A stretch of DNA of 64,000 nucleotides from Knoellia sinensis KCTC 19936 (GCF_000768705.1 NZ_AVPJ01000001.1:310001-374000), one strand, 5' to 3'; counted from the first letter of the stretch, positions 49,943-59,726 are shown. Program-made: numbers and translations. The notes: generated by a model not told the origin, from the letters alone.

Positions 49943-50137
49943 CGCCCAAGGTTATGCGGTGAGGTGGGCGCGGCGTGGGACAAGTGGTGCGTCACACCGC
50001 TGCGGAGTCGCCCTGTCTCAAATTTAGTCACAACCATCTGTGCATTTCCCGCATGGTTGAAGGGCACACTATGTGTCTGCCAAGTCCACGACTCCCTGAC
50101 GTGACTGGCCGGGAAGCCCAGAAGGTGAGGGGACCTC
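49943..50137. promoter_or_regulatory. AT-richer spacer before the sugar transferase gene
   Basis: This 195-bp divergent spacer has a lower-G+C section around 50015-50075. CAACCAT at 50031-50037 is mirrored by ATGGTTG at 50053-50059, and GCACACTATGTGTC at 50065-50078 is nearly palindromic. The GTGAGGGGACCT before the ATG contains the ribosome-binding site. A regulated promoter with a leader of tens of bases is likely, but no -35/-10 pair is convincing. Confidence 0.45.
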
Positions 50138-51601
50138 ATGACCCAAATGGTCAGAGACCGCACGCGCGCCGAGCGCGCAGTCGATCCATGGCGCAGGATC
50201 GCGCCACTTCCTGTGGCGATCCTGCTCGACGCCGCGATCATCGGCGCGAGCGCCTTGCTGGCGGCATGGGCTCGCAGCGAGGTGCGGCTCTTCGGCCTGC
50301 CCTACGACGTCGAGGGTGACCTCCGCGTGGTCGGCCTTCCCATCATCGCCCTGTGGATCGTCTCGCTCCTCGCATCCGGCGCCTACGAGCGGCACATCTT
50401 CGGTGCCGGTTCCGCGGAGTACGGCAACGTCCTGCGTGCCTCGACGTACGCTGCCGGACTGGTCGGCATCGCCTGCTTCCTCGGCAGGTACGAACTGTCC
50501 CGGGGGTTCTTCTTCTTTCTCTTCCTCATCGGCATCCCGCTCCTGCTCCTTGGCAGATTCGCGGGTCGCAAGCTCCTCCAGCGCCTGCACCGATCCGGGC
50601 GGCTCCAACACACGGTCCTCATCGTCGGTGGGCCACGTCAGGTGGATGAGATCACCGGAGTCCTCCACCGCGAGAAGTGGCTCGGAATGCGTGTCATCGG
50701 CGCCCTCCTGCCCGGCCCCAACCTGCCCGAGCAGACACCGCGGGGCTTGGAGGTCCTCGGGAGCAGCGCCCGGACCGTTGACCTGGTCCAGGAGCACGAG
50801 GTCGACATCGTCCTCTTCGCCGGTGGCGCGGTCGGCTCCGCCCGGGAACTGCGCCGTGCTGCGTGGGACCTGGAGGAGACCGACGTCCAGATGCTCATCG
50901 CGCCCAACCTCACCGATGTGGCGTGGGACCGGATCCGGCCCCGCCCTGCCGCAGGCCTACCGCTACTGGAGTTCGAGGGGCCGCGCTCGCACGACGTCGC
51001 GCATGGCTTCAAGCGGCTCTTCGACTTCGTCTTCGGGGCGCTACTCGTCGTCCTCTTGTCGCCCGTCATGTTCGCGATCGCGATCGCCATCACCGCGAGC
51101 GACGGCGGTCCGGCCCTGTTCCGGCAGCGGCGCGTAGGCCGCTACGGCGAGCACTTCGACCTGCTGAAGTTCCGGTCCATGGTCGTGGGCGCCGACGAGC
51201 TCATCGACGACGTCAGGGAACACAGCAAGCACGACGAAGACCACATCCTCTTCAAGTCGGAGAGCGACCCGCGTGTCACGTCCGTCGGCCGCTTCCTGCG
51301 CCGGTTCTCCCTCGACGAGCTCCCACAGCTCTTCAACGTCGTCATGGGAGACATGAGCCTCGTCGGGCCGCGCCCCCCGCTTCAGTCGGAGGTCGACCAG
51401 TATCACCCTGACGTCCACAGGCGCCTCAAGGTCCGCCCCGGCATGACTGGCCTCTGGCAGGTGTCGGGCCGCGCAGACCTGTCCTGGGAGGACTCGGTCC
51501 GACTCGACCTCTACTACGTCGACAACTGGTCCATCACACAGGACATCGTCATCCTCGCGCGCACCGTCACGGCAGTGGTCACCAGTCGCGGGGCCTACTG
51601 A
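50138..51601 (+). CDS. Polyprenyl glycosylphosphotransferase (exopolysaccharide initiation)
   Basis: A 487-aa membrane enzyme of the WbaP/CpsE type that transfers a sugar 1-phosphate to undecaprenyl phosphate, starting polysaccharide or glycan synthesis. About four N-terminal helices precede a CoA-binding-like domain ([14 protein letters not shown]), a fifth helix ([18 protein letters not shown]) and the catalytic sugar-transferase domain: [46 protein letters not shown] and [14 protein letters not shown]. No other glycan gene is adjacent. Confidence 0.93.
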   Translation: MTQMVRDRTRAERAVDPWRRIAPLPVAILLDAAIIGASALLAAWARSEVRLFGLPYDVEGDLRVVGLPIIALWIVSLLASGAYERHIFGAGSAEYGNVLRASTYAAGLVGIACFLGRYELSRGFFFFLFLIGIPLLLLGRFAGRKLLQRLHRSGRLQHTVLIVGGPRQVDEITGVLHREKWLGMRVIGALLPGPNLPEQTPRGLEVLGSSARTVDLVQEHEVDIVLFAGGAVGSARELRRAAWDLEETDVQMLIAPNLTDVAWDRIRPRPAAGLPLLEFEGPRSHDVAHGFKRLFDFVFGALLVVLLSPVMFAIAIAITASDGGPALFRQRRVGRYGEHFDLLKFRSMVVGADELIDDVREHSKHDEDHILFKSESDPRVTSVGRFLRRFSLDELPQLFNVVMGDMSLVGPRPPLQSEVDQYHPDVHRRLKVRPGMTGLWQVSGRADLSWEDSVRLDLYYVDNWSITQDIVILARTVTAVVTSRGAY

Positions 51602-51628
51602 CCATCGGCGCTGAAACCGGAGCTGTGC

Positions 51629-52321
51629 CTAGGTGGCACGTCGACCGTGATCGGCTCCGGGCAGCATCGCACTGGCGAGGGTCTCCTGCAGCCACGTGAG
51701 GAAGTCGTAGACCGCCATCGCGTGTCCGCGCGGGTCGTCATCGTCCACGTCGGCCAACTCCTCCTCGAGCCGGTCGACGTCGGCGTCCTCGCGCAGGCCG
51801 AGGCGTTCACCCAGGACGAGGCGCACGTCCGTGAGGGCCACGACCATGTCGATCGCCACGCGCTCGTCGAGCTCCACGGTCGATCCAGGTGCACGCAGAG
51901 CCCCCATCGCTGATTCGAGATGCCGGGCCTTGCGCGTGCGCAAGCTGTGCTCAGTGAGGCGTCGGAACTCCGCGGAGGCCTGGTCGTCGGCGCGGTTGCC
52001 GGCCGGGAGGAGTCGCTCGAGCGCTGGGTCGCGGTCTCCGAAGGAACGCGCGTCGGCCGGCACCGGCCGGTCGTCCGGGAGCTGATCGTCGGGCGAGAGC
52101 GAGACGCCCATCCCCAGCCCGCCGAGACCCGAGACGATGGCATCGAAGTCGTCGACGTGGTGGGCCTCCCCCTGCGGCGCCGCGTCCTCGATCGCCTCGG
52201 GAGCGACGAGTTCGTGAACCTGCTCCATCAGGCCAGCGACCACCGCGCGTTCGACTGCGTCGAGCTTCGCGGAGTAGCGCACATCCTTGCCACGTCCCTT
52301 CCGGGCGAACGCGCGCGCCAT
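51629..52321 (-). CDS. DUF2017 family protein
   Basis: A 230-aa protein recognised by position and composition: the DUF2017 gene directly follows clpS in most actinobacteria. The sequence is helical, acidic in the middle and contains LDAVERAVVAGLMEQVHELV and AMAVYDFLTWLQETLASAML. Function is unknown; clpS linkage suggests a role in proteolysis. An AGAAGGA ribosome-binding site precedes ATG 52321, 58 bp after the clpS stop. Confidence 0.8.
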   Translation of the reverse strand: MARAFARKGRGKDVRYSAKLDAVERAVVAGLMEQVHELVAPEAIEDAAPQGEAHHVDDFDAIVSGLGGLGMGVSLSPDDQLPDDRPVPADARSFGDRDPALERLLPAGNRADDQASAEFRRLTEHSLRTRKARHLESAMGALRAPGSTVELDERVAIDMVVALTDVRLVLGERLGLREDADVDRLEEELADVDDDDPRGHAMAVYDFLTWLQETLASAMLPGADHGRRAT

Positions 52322-52379
52322 CAGCCGTCCTTCTTCCTGATTGTCTCGTCCTTGTTCGTGCGGGTCCCCGAGCCGACCA

Positions 52380-52670
52380 TCAGTCGTCCTTCTGGAACGT
52401 GGCCCACAGCCCATACCCCTGAAGGGCCTCTGTGTCGATCTCCATCTTCTCGCGCGGGCCATGCGAGACCACGGCGCGACCCTTGGTGTGGACGTCCATC
52501 ATGAGCTTCTCGGCCTTCGCCCGGTCGTAGCCGAAGTAGGACTGGAACACGTAGGTCACATAGGACATGAGGTTGACCGGGTCGTTCCAGACCAGCGTGA
52601 TCCACGGGACGTCTGGCTCGACGGCGGAGTCGGAGGAGACGACCTCCTGCTCAACGGGGGCGATGGACAC
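52380..52670 (-). CDS. clpS: ATP-dependent Clp protease adaptor ClpS
   Basis: ClpS delivers N-degron proteins to ClpC/ClpP. The 96-aa protein holds [40 protein letters not shown] and [18 protein letters not shown], where the NDPVNLM loop and Met/Asp pocket bind N-terminal residues. The GTG at 52670 is chosen from a TATTGT box ending 8 nt before it. The start of pncB is only 24 bp away on the other strand. Confidence 0.95.
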   Translation of the reverse strand: MSIAPVEQEVVSSDSAVEPDVPWITLVWNDPVNLMSYVTYVFQSYFGYDRAKAEKLMMDVHTKGRAVVSHGPREKMEIDTEALQGYGLWATFQKDD

Positions 52671-52694
52671 GGCTCCCACAATAGGCTGCCGAGG
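52671..52694. promoter_or_regulatory. Compact bidirectional promoter of clpS and pncB
   Basis: The two GTG starts are separated by 24 bp. Reading left, TATTGT (52684-52679) lies 8 nt before the clpS start. Reading right, TAGGCT (52682-52687) lies 7 nt before the pncB start. The two -10 boxes overlap by 3 bp, so both mRNAs should be leaderless and compete for polymerase. Confidence 0.65.
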
Positions 52695-54032
52695 GTGAGC
52701 CACTCGCTCCCTGCCCCTCCCCCTCCAGAGCAGTCGTCGGCGCTCCTGACGGACCACTACGAACTGACGATGGTGCAGGCCGCGTTGCGTTCGGGCGCGG
52801 CTTCGCGTCGCTGCGTGTTCGAGACGTTCGCGCGCCGACTCCCCGATGGTCGCCGCTACGGAGTCGTCGCCGGGACGGGTCGCCTGCTCCAGGCGATCGA
52901 GCAGTTCCGCTTCCGCGCCCCGGAGATCGCAGCCCTGCGGGCCGGGAAGGTCGTCGACGAGGAGACGATCGGCTTCCTGGCCGGCTACCGCTTCGAGGGA
53001 GACATCACCGGGTATGCCGAGGGCGAGGCCTACTTCCCCGGCTCACCCGTGCTCGTGGTCGAGTCCGACTTCGCCCACGGGGTGGTGCTCGAGACGCTCG
53101 TGCTCTCGATCCTCAACCACGACAGCGCCATCGCGAGCGCGGCGTCACGCATGACGGCGGCGGCGGGCACTCGGCCCTGCATCGAGATGGGCTCACGGCG
53201 CACGCACGAGGAAGCCGCAGTGGCAGCCGCGCGTGCGGCATACATCGCCGGGTTTGCGACGACGTCCAATCTTGAGGCGAGCCGCCGCTGGGGGGTGCCC
53301 ACCGCGGGCACGGCCGCGCACGCGTTCACGCTGCTGCATGACGACGAGCGCGAGGCGTTCGCGGCCCAGGTGGAGGCGCTCGGTGTCGGCACGACCTTGC
53401 TCGTCGACACGTACGACGTCGAGAGGGCGGTCGCGATCGCGGTCGAGGTCGCTGGTCCGCAGCTCGGCGCGGTGCGTCTCGACAGCGGCGACCTCCTCGT
53501 GCAGGCCCGCGAGGTACGGGAGCAACTCGACTCCCTCGGGGCGACGAGTACCCGCATCGTCGTGACCTCGGACCTCGATGAATTCGCCATCGCTGCCCTG
53601 GCCGCGGGGCCGGTGGATGCCTACGGCGTGGGGACGCAGTTGGTCACCGGGTCGGGTGCACCGACTGCGGGCATGGTCTACAAGCTCGTGGCCCGCGCGG
53701 ACGACTCCGGCGAACTGGTCGGTGTCGCCAAGGCGAGCAAGGACAAGACGTCCCTGGGAGGGCGCAAGTTCGCGCTTCGCCGCCGCAACGCGCGGGGAGT
53801 GGCAGAGGCAGAGATCATCGGCATCGGTGAGCCGCCAGCCGACGACGGTGGTGGCCGTGGCGACGATCGCGCCCTCCTCGTCGACTTCGTCCGCGACGGA
53901 CACATTGTGGGTGGCGCTCACACGGCCCTCGACGTGGCGCGGGATCGCCACGAGGCCTCGATGGCCGAACTCCCCCGTTCCTCCCACCAGTTGAGCCGCG
54001 GGGAGCCGGCCATCCCCACCCTCTACGTGTGA
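52695..54032 (+). CDS. pncB: Nicotinate phosphoribosyltransferase
   Basis: This enzyme joins nicotinate and PRPP to nicotinate mononucleotide in NAD salvage. The 445-aa sequence shows [38 protein letters not shown], the conserved [46 protein letters not shown] and [11 protein letters not shown]. It is followed by the nitrate cluster after a 140-bp spacer with a GlnR-like array. No riboswitch or NrtR-type site was recognised. Confidence 0.95.
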   Translation: MSHSLPAPPPPEQSSALLTDHYELTMVQAALRSGAASRRCVFETFARRLPDGRRYGVVAGTGRLLQAIEQFRFRAPEIAALRAGKVVDEETIGFLAGYRFEGDITGYAEGEAYFPGSPVLVVESDFAHGVVLETLVLSILNHDSAIASAASRMTAAAGTRPCIEMGSRRTHEEAAVAAARAAYIAGFATTSNLEASRRWGVPTAGTAAHAFTLLHDDEREAFAAQVEALGVGTTLLVDTYDVERAVAIAVEVAGPQLGAVRLDSGDLLVQAREVREQLDSLGATSTRIVVTSDLDEFAIAALAAGPVDAYGVGTQLVTGSGAPTAGMVYKLVARADDSGELVGVAKASKDKTSLGGRKFALRRRNARGVAEAEIIGIGEPPADDGGGRGDDRALLVDFVRDGHIVGGAHTALDVARDRHEASMAELPRSSHQLSRGEPAIPTLYV

Positions 54033-54111
54033 GATCGATCTCGGGGCCGTGCGTCCGCGAGGCCTGACGCCGCCGTTCTCACACTCGTCCCGAGCGTGGT
54101 GTGCGGTGAGT

Positions 54112-54149
54112 GTTACGGACGGTTTACGCGCACCGACGGGTCGCGAAAC
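54112..54149 (+). promoter_or_regulatory. GlnR-like operator array upstream of narK
   Basis: GTTAC (54112-54116), TTTAC (54123-54127) and GAAAC (54145-54149) place AC dinucleotides at 54115, 54126 and 54148, an 11-bp phase with the third position one base off (54136). This is the AC-n9-AC pattern of actinobacterial GlnR boxes. Relative to the narK ATG the AC pairs fall at -58, -47 and -25, exactly as in the nirB promoter. Confidence 0.75.
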
Positions 54150-54172
54150 ATGCGTTGTGCACGCTCACTGCC

Positions 54173-55558
54173 ATGGAGACCACCACCCCTACTGCGGCCC
54201 CGGCCGCCGCGGCCCCGAACACCGAGGCCACGCCTGTCCCCACTGCTCCCGTCACTCCAGCCGCCCGCAAGGGCCGCTGGGTCGAGCACTGGGACCCTGA
54301 GGACGCCACGTTCTGGCAGTCCACCGGCCGCAGCGTCGCGCGCCGCAACCTGAGCTTCTCGATCCTCGCCGAGTTCCTCGGCTTCTGCGTCTGGGCCCTC
54401 TGGTCCGTCGTGGTGCCCCTGCTCCCCGCCGCCGGCTTCGACCTGACCGTCAACCAGCAGTTCTGGCTCATCGCGGTGCCGAGCCTGGTCGGCGCCACCA
54501 TCCGCATTCCCTACACCTTCGCGGTCCCGGCGTTCGGAGGCCGCAACTGGACGGTCGTCTCCTCGCTCCTGCTGCTCCTCCCCGCCTCTGCTCTCGCGTT
54601 CGTCGTGACCCGACCCGAGACGTCCTTCGGAGTTCTGCTGCTCTGTGCCGCGCTTGCCGGCTTCGGCGGCGGCAACTTCGCCTCGTCGATGACGAACATC
54701 TCGTTCTTCTTCCCCGAGGCCGAGAAGGGGAAGGCGTTGGGGCTCAACGCTGCTGGCGGCAACCTCGGCACCGGAGTCGTGCAAATGGTCGTTCCCGCGA
54801 TCATCGCGATCGGGGCCGGAGTCCACCTCGAGCGCGCTGGCCTGGTCTTCATCCCGTTGGCGCTGCTCTCGGCAGTCGCCGCCTGGCGCTGGATGGACAA
54901 CCTCGCCGGGATCAAGGCCGACTACAAGTCGTTCGCCCTCGCGACGAAGAACCCCCACACGTGGATCATCTCGTTTCTCTACATCGGCACCTTTGGTTCG
55001 TTCATTGGGTATGCCGGTGCGTTCCCGACGCTTCTCAAGACCCAGTTCCCGACGGCTCCCCTCGGTCTGGCGTTCATGGGTGCACTGCTTGGCGCCCTGT
55101 CCCGGCCGCTCGGCGGGATGATCGCTGATCGTCTCGGTGGCGCCAAAGTGACCATCGCGTCGTTCGTCGTGCTCATCGGAGGCGCACTCGCCGCCATCGA
55201 GGGCCTGCAGGCCAAGAGCTTCCCACTGTTCTTCGGCGCGTTCATCGTCCTCTTCGCCGGCGCAGGCATCGGCAACGGCGCGACCTACCGCATGATCCCG
55301 GCCGTGTTCCGCGCGGGCGTCGCGGCAGACGCACTGCCCGTGGCACGCAAGGCAGCAGCCGGGTGCATCGGCATCGCCGGGGCGGTCGGCGCCTACGGCG
55401 GCTTCTTCATCCCCCGCGGCTTCGCCATGGCGAAGGACACCTACGGCTCACTCGTTCCTGCGATGTATGTCTTCGTCGCGGCCTACGTCCTCATGGCCCT
55501 GACGACGTATGCCGTGTACCAACGGCGTGGGTCTGCCCTCGCCTCGGAGACGATCTGA
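54173..55558 (+). CDS. narK: NarK-family nitrate/nitrite transporter
   Basis: A 461-aa MFS protein of the nitrate/nitrite porter family with about twelve helices. Family sequences include SILAEFLGFCVWALWSVVVP, the nitrate signature region GFGGGNFASSMTNISFFFPE and GAGIGNGATYRMIPAVF. It imports nitrate and/or exports nitrite. ATG 54173 gives the usual N-terminus; the 54110 start lies inside the operator. The nitrate reductase begins 7 nt after its stop, so they form one operon. Confidence 0.95.
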   Translation: METTTPTAAPAAAAPNTEATPVPTAPVTPAARKGRWVEHWDPEDATFWQSTGRSVARRNLSFSILAEFLGFCVWALWSVVVPLLPAAGFDLTVNQQFWLIAVPSLVGATIRIPYTFAVPAFGGRNWTVVSSLLLLLPASALAFVVTRPETSFGVLLLCAALAGFGGGNFASSMTNISFFFPEAEKGKALGLNAAGGNLGTGVVQMVVPAIIAIGAGVHLERAGLVFIPLALLSAVAAWRWMDNLAGIKADYKSFALATKNPHTWIISFLYIGTFGSFIGYAGAFPTLLKTQFPTAPLGLAFMGALLGALSRPLGGMIADRLGGAKVTIASFVVLIGGALAAIEGLQAKSFPLFFGAFIVLFAGAGIGNGATYRMIPAVFRAGVAADALPVARKAAAGCIGIAGAVGAYGGFFIPRGFAMAKDTYGSLVPAMYVFVAAYVLMALTTYAVYQRRGSALASETI

Positions 55559-55565
55559 GTTCTCG

Positions 55566-57722
55566 ATGAACGCGATTGCCACGCACTGCCCGTACTGCGC
55601 ACTGCAGTGCGCCCAGACGCTCACGCCGGAGACCTCCGGTGTGAGCGTCGCCGGGCGTGATTTCCCGACCAATCGCGGGGGGATGTGCCAGAAGGGATGG
55701 ACCAGCGCCTCGGTGCTGCGCGCCCCCGACCGGCTCACCGACCCGCTCGTCCGGGGCGCCTCGGGCGAGCTCGAGCCCACGACCTGGGAGGCGGCGCTCG
55801 ACCTGGTTGCGCTGCGGCTCAGGGAGATTCGCGCCAAGCACGGTGCAGACGCCGTCGCGGTGTTCGGAGGTGGCGGGCTGACGAACGAGAAGGCCTACCA
55901 GCTCGGGAAGTTCGCACGCATCGCGCTCGGTACAGCGAACATCGACTACAACGGTCGCTTCTGCATGAGCAGTGCTGCCGCTGCCGCGAACAGGTCGCTC
56001 GGCGTGGACCGGGGCCTGCCCTTCCCCCTGACCGACCTTGGTGGCGCACAGGCGATCCTGCTCCTGGGGAGCAACGTCGCCGAGACGATGCCACCGTCCG
56101 TCGCTCACTTCGCAGGGGCACGCGACGCGGGTGGTCTCGTGGTCGTCGACCCCCGCGTCAGCGCGACCGCATCACTCACCGAGAACGGTGGCGGGGTGCA
56201 CCTGCAACCCGTTCCCGGGACCGACCTCGTCGTCCTCCTCGGGCTGCTGCACGTCGTCTTCGCCGAGGGACTGGCCGACCCGGCCTACATCGCGGACCGC
56301 ACGTCTGGCGTCGATGACGCCCGAAGACTCGCCGCCGCGTGGTGGCCGGCGCGCGTCGAACAGGTGGCGGGCGTGCCCGAGGAGCGCCTGCGCGCGACGG
56401 CACGCCTTCTCGCTGCGGCGAGTCCGTCGCAGGGGGGTTCCGGCGCCTACGTCCTCACGGGTCGTGGCGTGGAGCAGTCGTCGCAGGGCACCGCCACCGT
56501 CAACGCCGCCATCAACCTCGCGCTCGCGCTGGGACTGCCGGGTCGTATCGGTTCCGGGTACGGCGCGATCACCGGTCAGGGCAACGGACAGGGCGGTCGC
56601 GAGCACGGTCAGAAGTCGGATCAACTCCCCGGCTACCGGATGATCGACGATCCCGCCGCGCGTAGCCACGTCGCGGCCGTCTGGGGCGTCGATCCGGCGA
56701 TCATTCCTGGCAAGGGCAAGCCCGCAGTTGAGCTGCTCGACTCCCTCGGGCGCGACGACGGCCCCAAGGCCCTGCTCGTCCACGGTGCCAACATCAGGGT
56801 CTCCGCGCCCAACGCCACTCATGTTGGCGACCGGCTCGACGCACTCGACCTCCTCGTCGTCTGTGACGTCGTGCCGTCCGAGACGGCTCAGCGTGCGGAC
56901 GTCGTCCTTCCCGTGCTCCAGTGGGCCGAGGAGGAAGGCACGATGACCTCCCTCGAAGGTCGAATCCTGCGCCGCCGCAAGGCAATTGACGCTCCCACAG
57001 GCGCCCGCAGTGAGCTCTGGGTGTGGCGCGAACTGGCCACACGGCTCAACGCACCGGGCACCTGGGACCTCGATCCCTCGGACGTGTTCGACGAGCTCGC
57101 GAGGGCCAGCGCAGGTGGCCGGGCCGATTACAGCGGCCTGAGCCACGCGAGGCTCGACACCGAGCCAGACCTGTACTGGCCGTGCCCCGCCACGGAAGGT
57201 GAGCCCCACCCCGGCACACCGCGGCTCTTCCTTGATACCTTCCCCACCGCCGACGGCCGCGCCCGGTTCGTCGCGGTCGACGACCGAGGGCCGGCAGACG
57301 ACGTGCGGGCCGACGCACCCATCCATCTCGTGACGGGGCGGGTGCTCCAGCACTACCAGTCGGGCGCCCAGACCAGGCGAGTCGACGAACTGGTGGCGGC
57401 TTCCCCTTCCGCCTTCGTGGAGGTCCACCCGGTCCTCGCGGACCGCCACGGCATCGCGGCGGGCGACATCGTGACCCTGACGAGCGCCCGCGGCATCGTG
57501 TCGGCACCTGCTCGCATCACCGACAAGGTTCGCCCCGACACCGTCTTCATGCCGTTCCACTGGGCCGGCGACGAGAACGTCAACCGCGTCACCAGCGACG
57601 CCACCGATCCCGTCTCGGGCATGCCCGAGTTCAAGGTCTGCGCGGTCACCGTGGCCCGCGCCGTCACCCCCGCCACCCCGGAGCCGACCGGGCTCCGCCG
57701 CGCCACGGAGGTTCCAGCATGA
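55566..57722 (+). CDS. Assimilatory nitrate reductase, molybdopterin-containing
   Basis: A 718-aa cytosolic molybdenum enzyme reducing nitrate to nitrite. The N-terminal [4Fe-4S] motif is CPYCALQCAQ with the fourth Cys in MCQKGW. FCMSSAAAAANRSLG carries the probable Mo-ligand Cys, and GQGNGQGGREHGQKSDQLPG and VLQHYQSGAQTRRVDEL are typical of NasA/NarB enzymes. No C-terminal [2Fe-2S] domain is fused; the next gene supplies one. The end overlaps that gene by 4 bp. Confidence 0.93.
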   Translation: MNAIATHCPYCALQCAQTLTPETSGVSVAGRDFPTNRGGMCQKGWTSASVLRAPDRLTDPLVRGASGELEPTTWEAALDLVALRLREIRAKHGADAVAVFGGGGLTNEKAYQLGKFARIALGTANIDYNGRFCMSSAAAAANRSLGVDRGLPFPLTDLGGAQAILLLGSNVAETMPPSVAHFAGARDAGGLVVVDPRVSATASLTENGGGVHLQPVPGTDLVVLLGLLHVVFAEGLADPAYIADRTSGVDDARRLAAAWWPARVEQVAGVPEERLRATARLLAAASPSQGGSGAYVLTGRGVEQSSQGTATVNAAINLALALGLPGRIGSGYGAITGQGNGQGGREHGQKSDQLPGYRMIDDPAARSHVAAVWGVDPAIIPGKGKPAVELLDSLGRDDGPKALLVHGANIRVSAPNATHVGDRLDALDLLVVCDVVPSETAQRADVVLPVLQWAEEEGTMTSLEGRILRRRKAIDAPTGARSELWVWRELATRLNAPGTWDLDPSDVFDELARASAGGRADYSGLSHARLDTEPDLYWPCPATEGEPHPGTPRLFLDTFPTADGRARFVAVDDRGPADDVRADAPIHLVTGRVLQHYQSGAQTRRVDELVAASPSAFVEVHPVLADRHGIAAGDIVTLTSARGIVSAPARITDKVRPDTVFMPFHWAGDENVNRVTSDATDPVSGMPEFKVCAVTVARAVTPATPEPTGLRRATEVPA

Positions 57723-59176
57723 GGCTCGTCGTCATCGGCAACGGCATGGTCGGATCGAGGTTCGTCGAGGACGTGCTCGCCCGCGACCACGCCGGCAAGT
57801 ACGACGTCACGGTCATCGGTGCCGAAGGCTGTGAGCCCTACAACCGCGTCCTTCTCAGCGAGGTCGTGGCCGGTCGCTATGACCTCGGCTCACTGACCCT
57901 GCCGACTCCGGACCACCCGCGCCTCACCGTGCTTCGGGGTACTGCAGCGGCCGCGATCGACCGCGAGGATCGCGTGGTGACGACGACTGACGGCAGCCGG
58001 CACCGCTATGACCAACTCGTTCTCGCGACGGGCGCCGAAGCGCGCATCCCACCCCTTGCCGGGCTCGACCTCGGTAGCGGACAACTCCCGGTCGGGGTTC
58101 ACGCGCTGCGCAGCATCGACGACGCCCGCGAGATCATCGCGGCGACGCTCAACTCGCGCCGTGCCGTCGTGCTCGGTGCCGGCGTCCTCGGCATCGAGGC
58201 CGCCAGCGGCCTGGCTCAACGTGGGTGCTCCGTGACGATCATCCACCCCATGGACGCGCTGATGGAGCGACAGCTGGACGGCTCCGCCAGCAGCGTTCTG
58301 GCAAGCGCCATGCCTGACGTCGGCATTCACCCGCGCATCGGCGTAGGCGCAGAGGCGGCCATCGTGGCGAACGGGCGACTCACCGGCATACGCCTCACCG
58401 ACGGAGACGTGGTCGAGTCCGACCTGCTCCTCGTCGCAACGGGGACCATCGCCAACACGGGTCTGGCAGCGGAGGCGGGCCTGCCCTGCGAGCGCGGCAT
58501 CGTCGTCGACGACTCGTCAGCGACGGCCGACACCCGCATCTTTGCGATCGGCGACTGCGCCCAGCCACCCAATGGCGCCATGGGGCTGGTGGCCCAGGGA
58601 TGGGACCAGGCTCGCGCGCTGGCCGAACGACTCACCGGCGCCACGACCCGTGCCCGCGGCACGGACGGCAACGGCTCCGACGTGGTGCGGGTCAAGGCCC
58701 ACGGACTGGACGTCGTGACCATGGGCATCTGTGGCGGGGTTCGTCCGGACGACCCGGCGCAACGGACCCTCAGCCTGTCCGATCCGGCCGCGGGACGCCA
58801 CGTCGAAGTCGTCGTCTCCGGGGACCGGCTCGTCGGCGCGACCTGCATCGGTGCCGGTCAGGTCGCAGCGGACCTCGTCGCCGTCTACACGCGGCGCACG
58901 CCCGTACCGAGCGACCCCGCCCACCTCCTGCTGACTGCCCTCTCCCCCGCGCCCGCCGCCGTGACGTCGCCCGAATCACTCCCCGACGACGCCGCGGTCT
59001 GTCGCTGCAACAGCGTCACCAAGGCCGACATCCGCGAGGCCCACGCGTGCGGGGCACGCACGGTCGACGAGATCGCCCAGGCGACGCGTGCGACAACCGG
59101 GTGTGGTGGCTGCAAGGACGAGGTCTGCGGGCTGCTCGGGTGGCTCAACGAGCACGCGGCCACTGCCGTTGGGTGA
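57719..59176 (+). CDS. FAD-dependent oxidoreductase with C-terminal BFD-like [2Fe-2S] domain
   Basis: A 485-aa NirB-like reductase partner. The FAD region reads VIGNGMVGSRFVEDVL and EPYNRVLLSEVVAG, the NAD(P)H Rossmann motif is VVLGAGVLGIEAASGLAQRG, and IFAIGDCAQ binds FAD. The C-terminal ~60 residues hold VCRCNSVTKADIREA and TGCGGCKDEV, a four-Cys BFD-like cluster. The 4-bp overlap with the nitrate reductase suggests it passes electrons from NAD(P)H to that enzyme. It lacks the siroheme domain of NirB. Confidence 0.9.
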   Translation: MRLVVIGNGMVGSRFVEDVLARDHAGKYDVTVIGAEGCEPYNRVLLSEVVAGRYDLGSLTLPTPDHPRLTVLRGTAAAAIDREDRVVTTTDGSRHRYDQLVLATGAEARIPPLAGLDLGSGQLPVGVHALRSIDDAREIIAATLNSRRAVVLGAGVLGIEAASGLAQRGCSVTIIHPMDALMERQLDGSASSVLASAMPDVGIHPRIGVGAEAAIVANGRLTGIRLTDGDVVESDLLLVATGTIANTGLAAEAGLPCERGIVVDDSSATADTRIFAIGDCAQPPNGAMGLVAQGWDQARALAERLTGATTRARGTDGNGSDVVRVKAHGLDVVTMGICGGVRPDDPAQRTLSLSDPAAGRHVEVVVSGDRLVGATCIGAGQVAADLVAVYTRRTPVPSDPAHLLLTALSPAPAAVTSPESLPDDAAVCRCNSVTKADIREAHACGARTVDEIAQATRATTGCGGCKDEVCGLLGWLNEHAATAVG

Positions 59177-59198
59177 CCCCTTATCTGGCGAAAGGTGG

Positions 59199-59615
59199 CT
59201 ACCCCAGTTCGGACACGTGCACGTTCCAGCGAGCGCGCAACTCGTCCACCTCGCTCGCCAGCCGCTCAGAGGGGTAGGACTTGTTCTTGGTTGGCAGATG
59301 ATCACGCACTATCGCCGCTACCTCGGCGAGCGCAGTTGCCATCCACGCCCGGTAGGCATCAAGGTCTCCGAGGTCGGGCGGAACCTCCACGTCGACGATG
59401 AAGCGCTTCTGCTTTCGACCCACCATCCCGGGGCGAATGCCGGTGCCAGCCGCATAGTCCGAACCGACCCCCCCAGGGGTGTACGTCATGAAGCACAGGT
59501 CGACGAAGTAGTCGGAGGGATCTACCGCGCCGCTGATCTGACGCAACTCGCCGCATACCTGATTGTCCAGACGGTATCCACCAGCGACGTAGATCCCGCC
59601 CACCTTCACTGACAC
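59199..59615 (-). CDS. Hypothetical protein within the nitrate cluster
   Basis: I do not recognise this 138-aa protein. It begins MSVKVGGIYVAGGYRLDNQV, has a beta-rich centre (YFVDLCFMTYTPGGVG, RKQKRFIVDVEVPPDL) and ends in a helix with YPSERLASEVDELRARW. Codon use is less G+C-biased than in the surrounding genes. It is on the opposite strand between two nitrate transcription units, so it is probably unrelated or acquired. GTG 59615 is the first in-frame start; another GTG occurs two codons later. Confidence 0.65.
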   Translation of the reverse strand: MSVKVGGIYVAGGYRLDNQVCGELRQISGAVDPSDYFVDLCFMTYTPGGVGSDYAAGTGIRPGMVGRKQKRFIVDVEVPPDLGDLDAYRAWMATALAEVAAIVRDHLPTKNKSYPSERLASEVDELRARWNVHVSELG

Positions 59616-59686
59616 AACGCCGATGATCGCAGACTCTCCGGAGCTGGTCGCAACCTCACCGATCTGACGCGGACCCTGTGAGGACC

Positions 59687-59726
59687 GTTTTACGCAGGGG
59701 AAACAGATGAACCACAGTTCCGAAAC
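59687..59726 (+). promoter_or_regulatory. GlnR-like operator array upstream of nirB
   Basis: TTTTAC, GAAAC, a weak ACCAC and a second GAAAC give AC dinucleotides at 59692, 59703, 59714 and 59725, exactly 11 bp apart. This matches the gTnAC-n6-GaAAC double box of GlnR. A TAACGT -10 box at 59737-59742 lies 7 nt before the ATG. The AC pairs are at -58, -47, -36 and -25 from the start. Confidence 0.8.
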
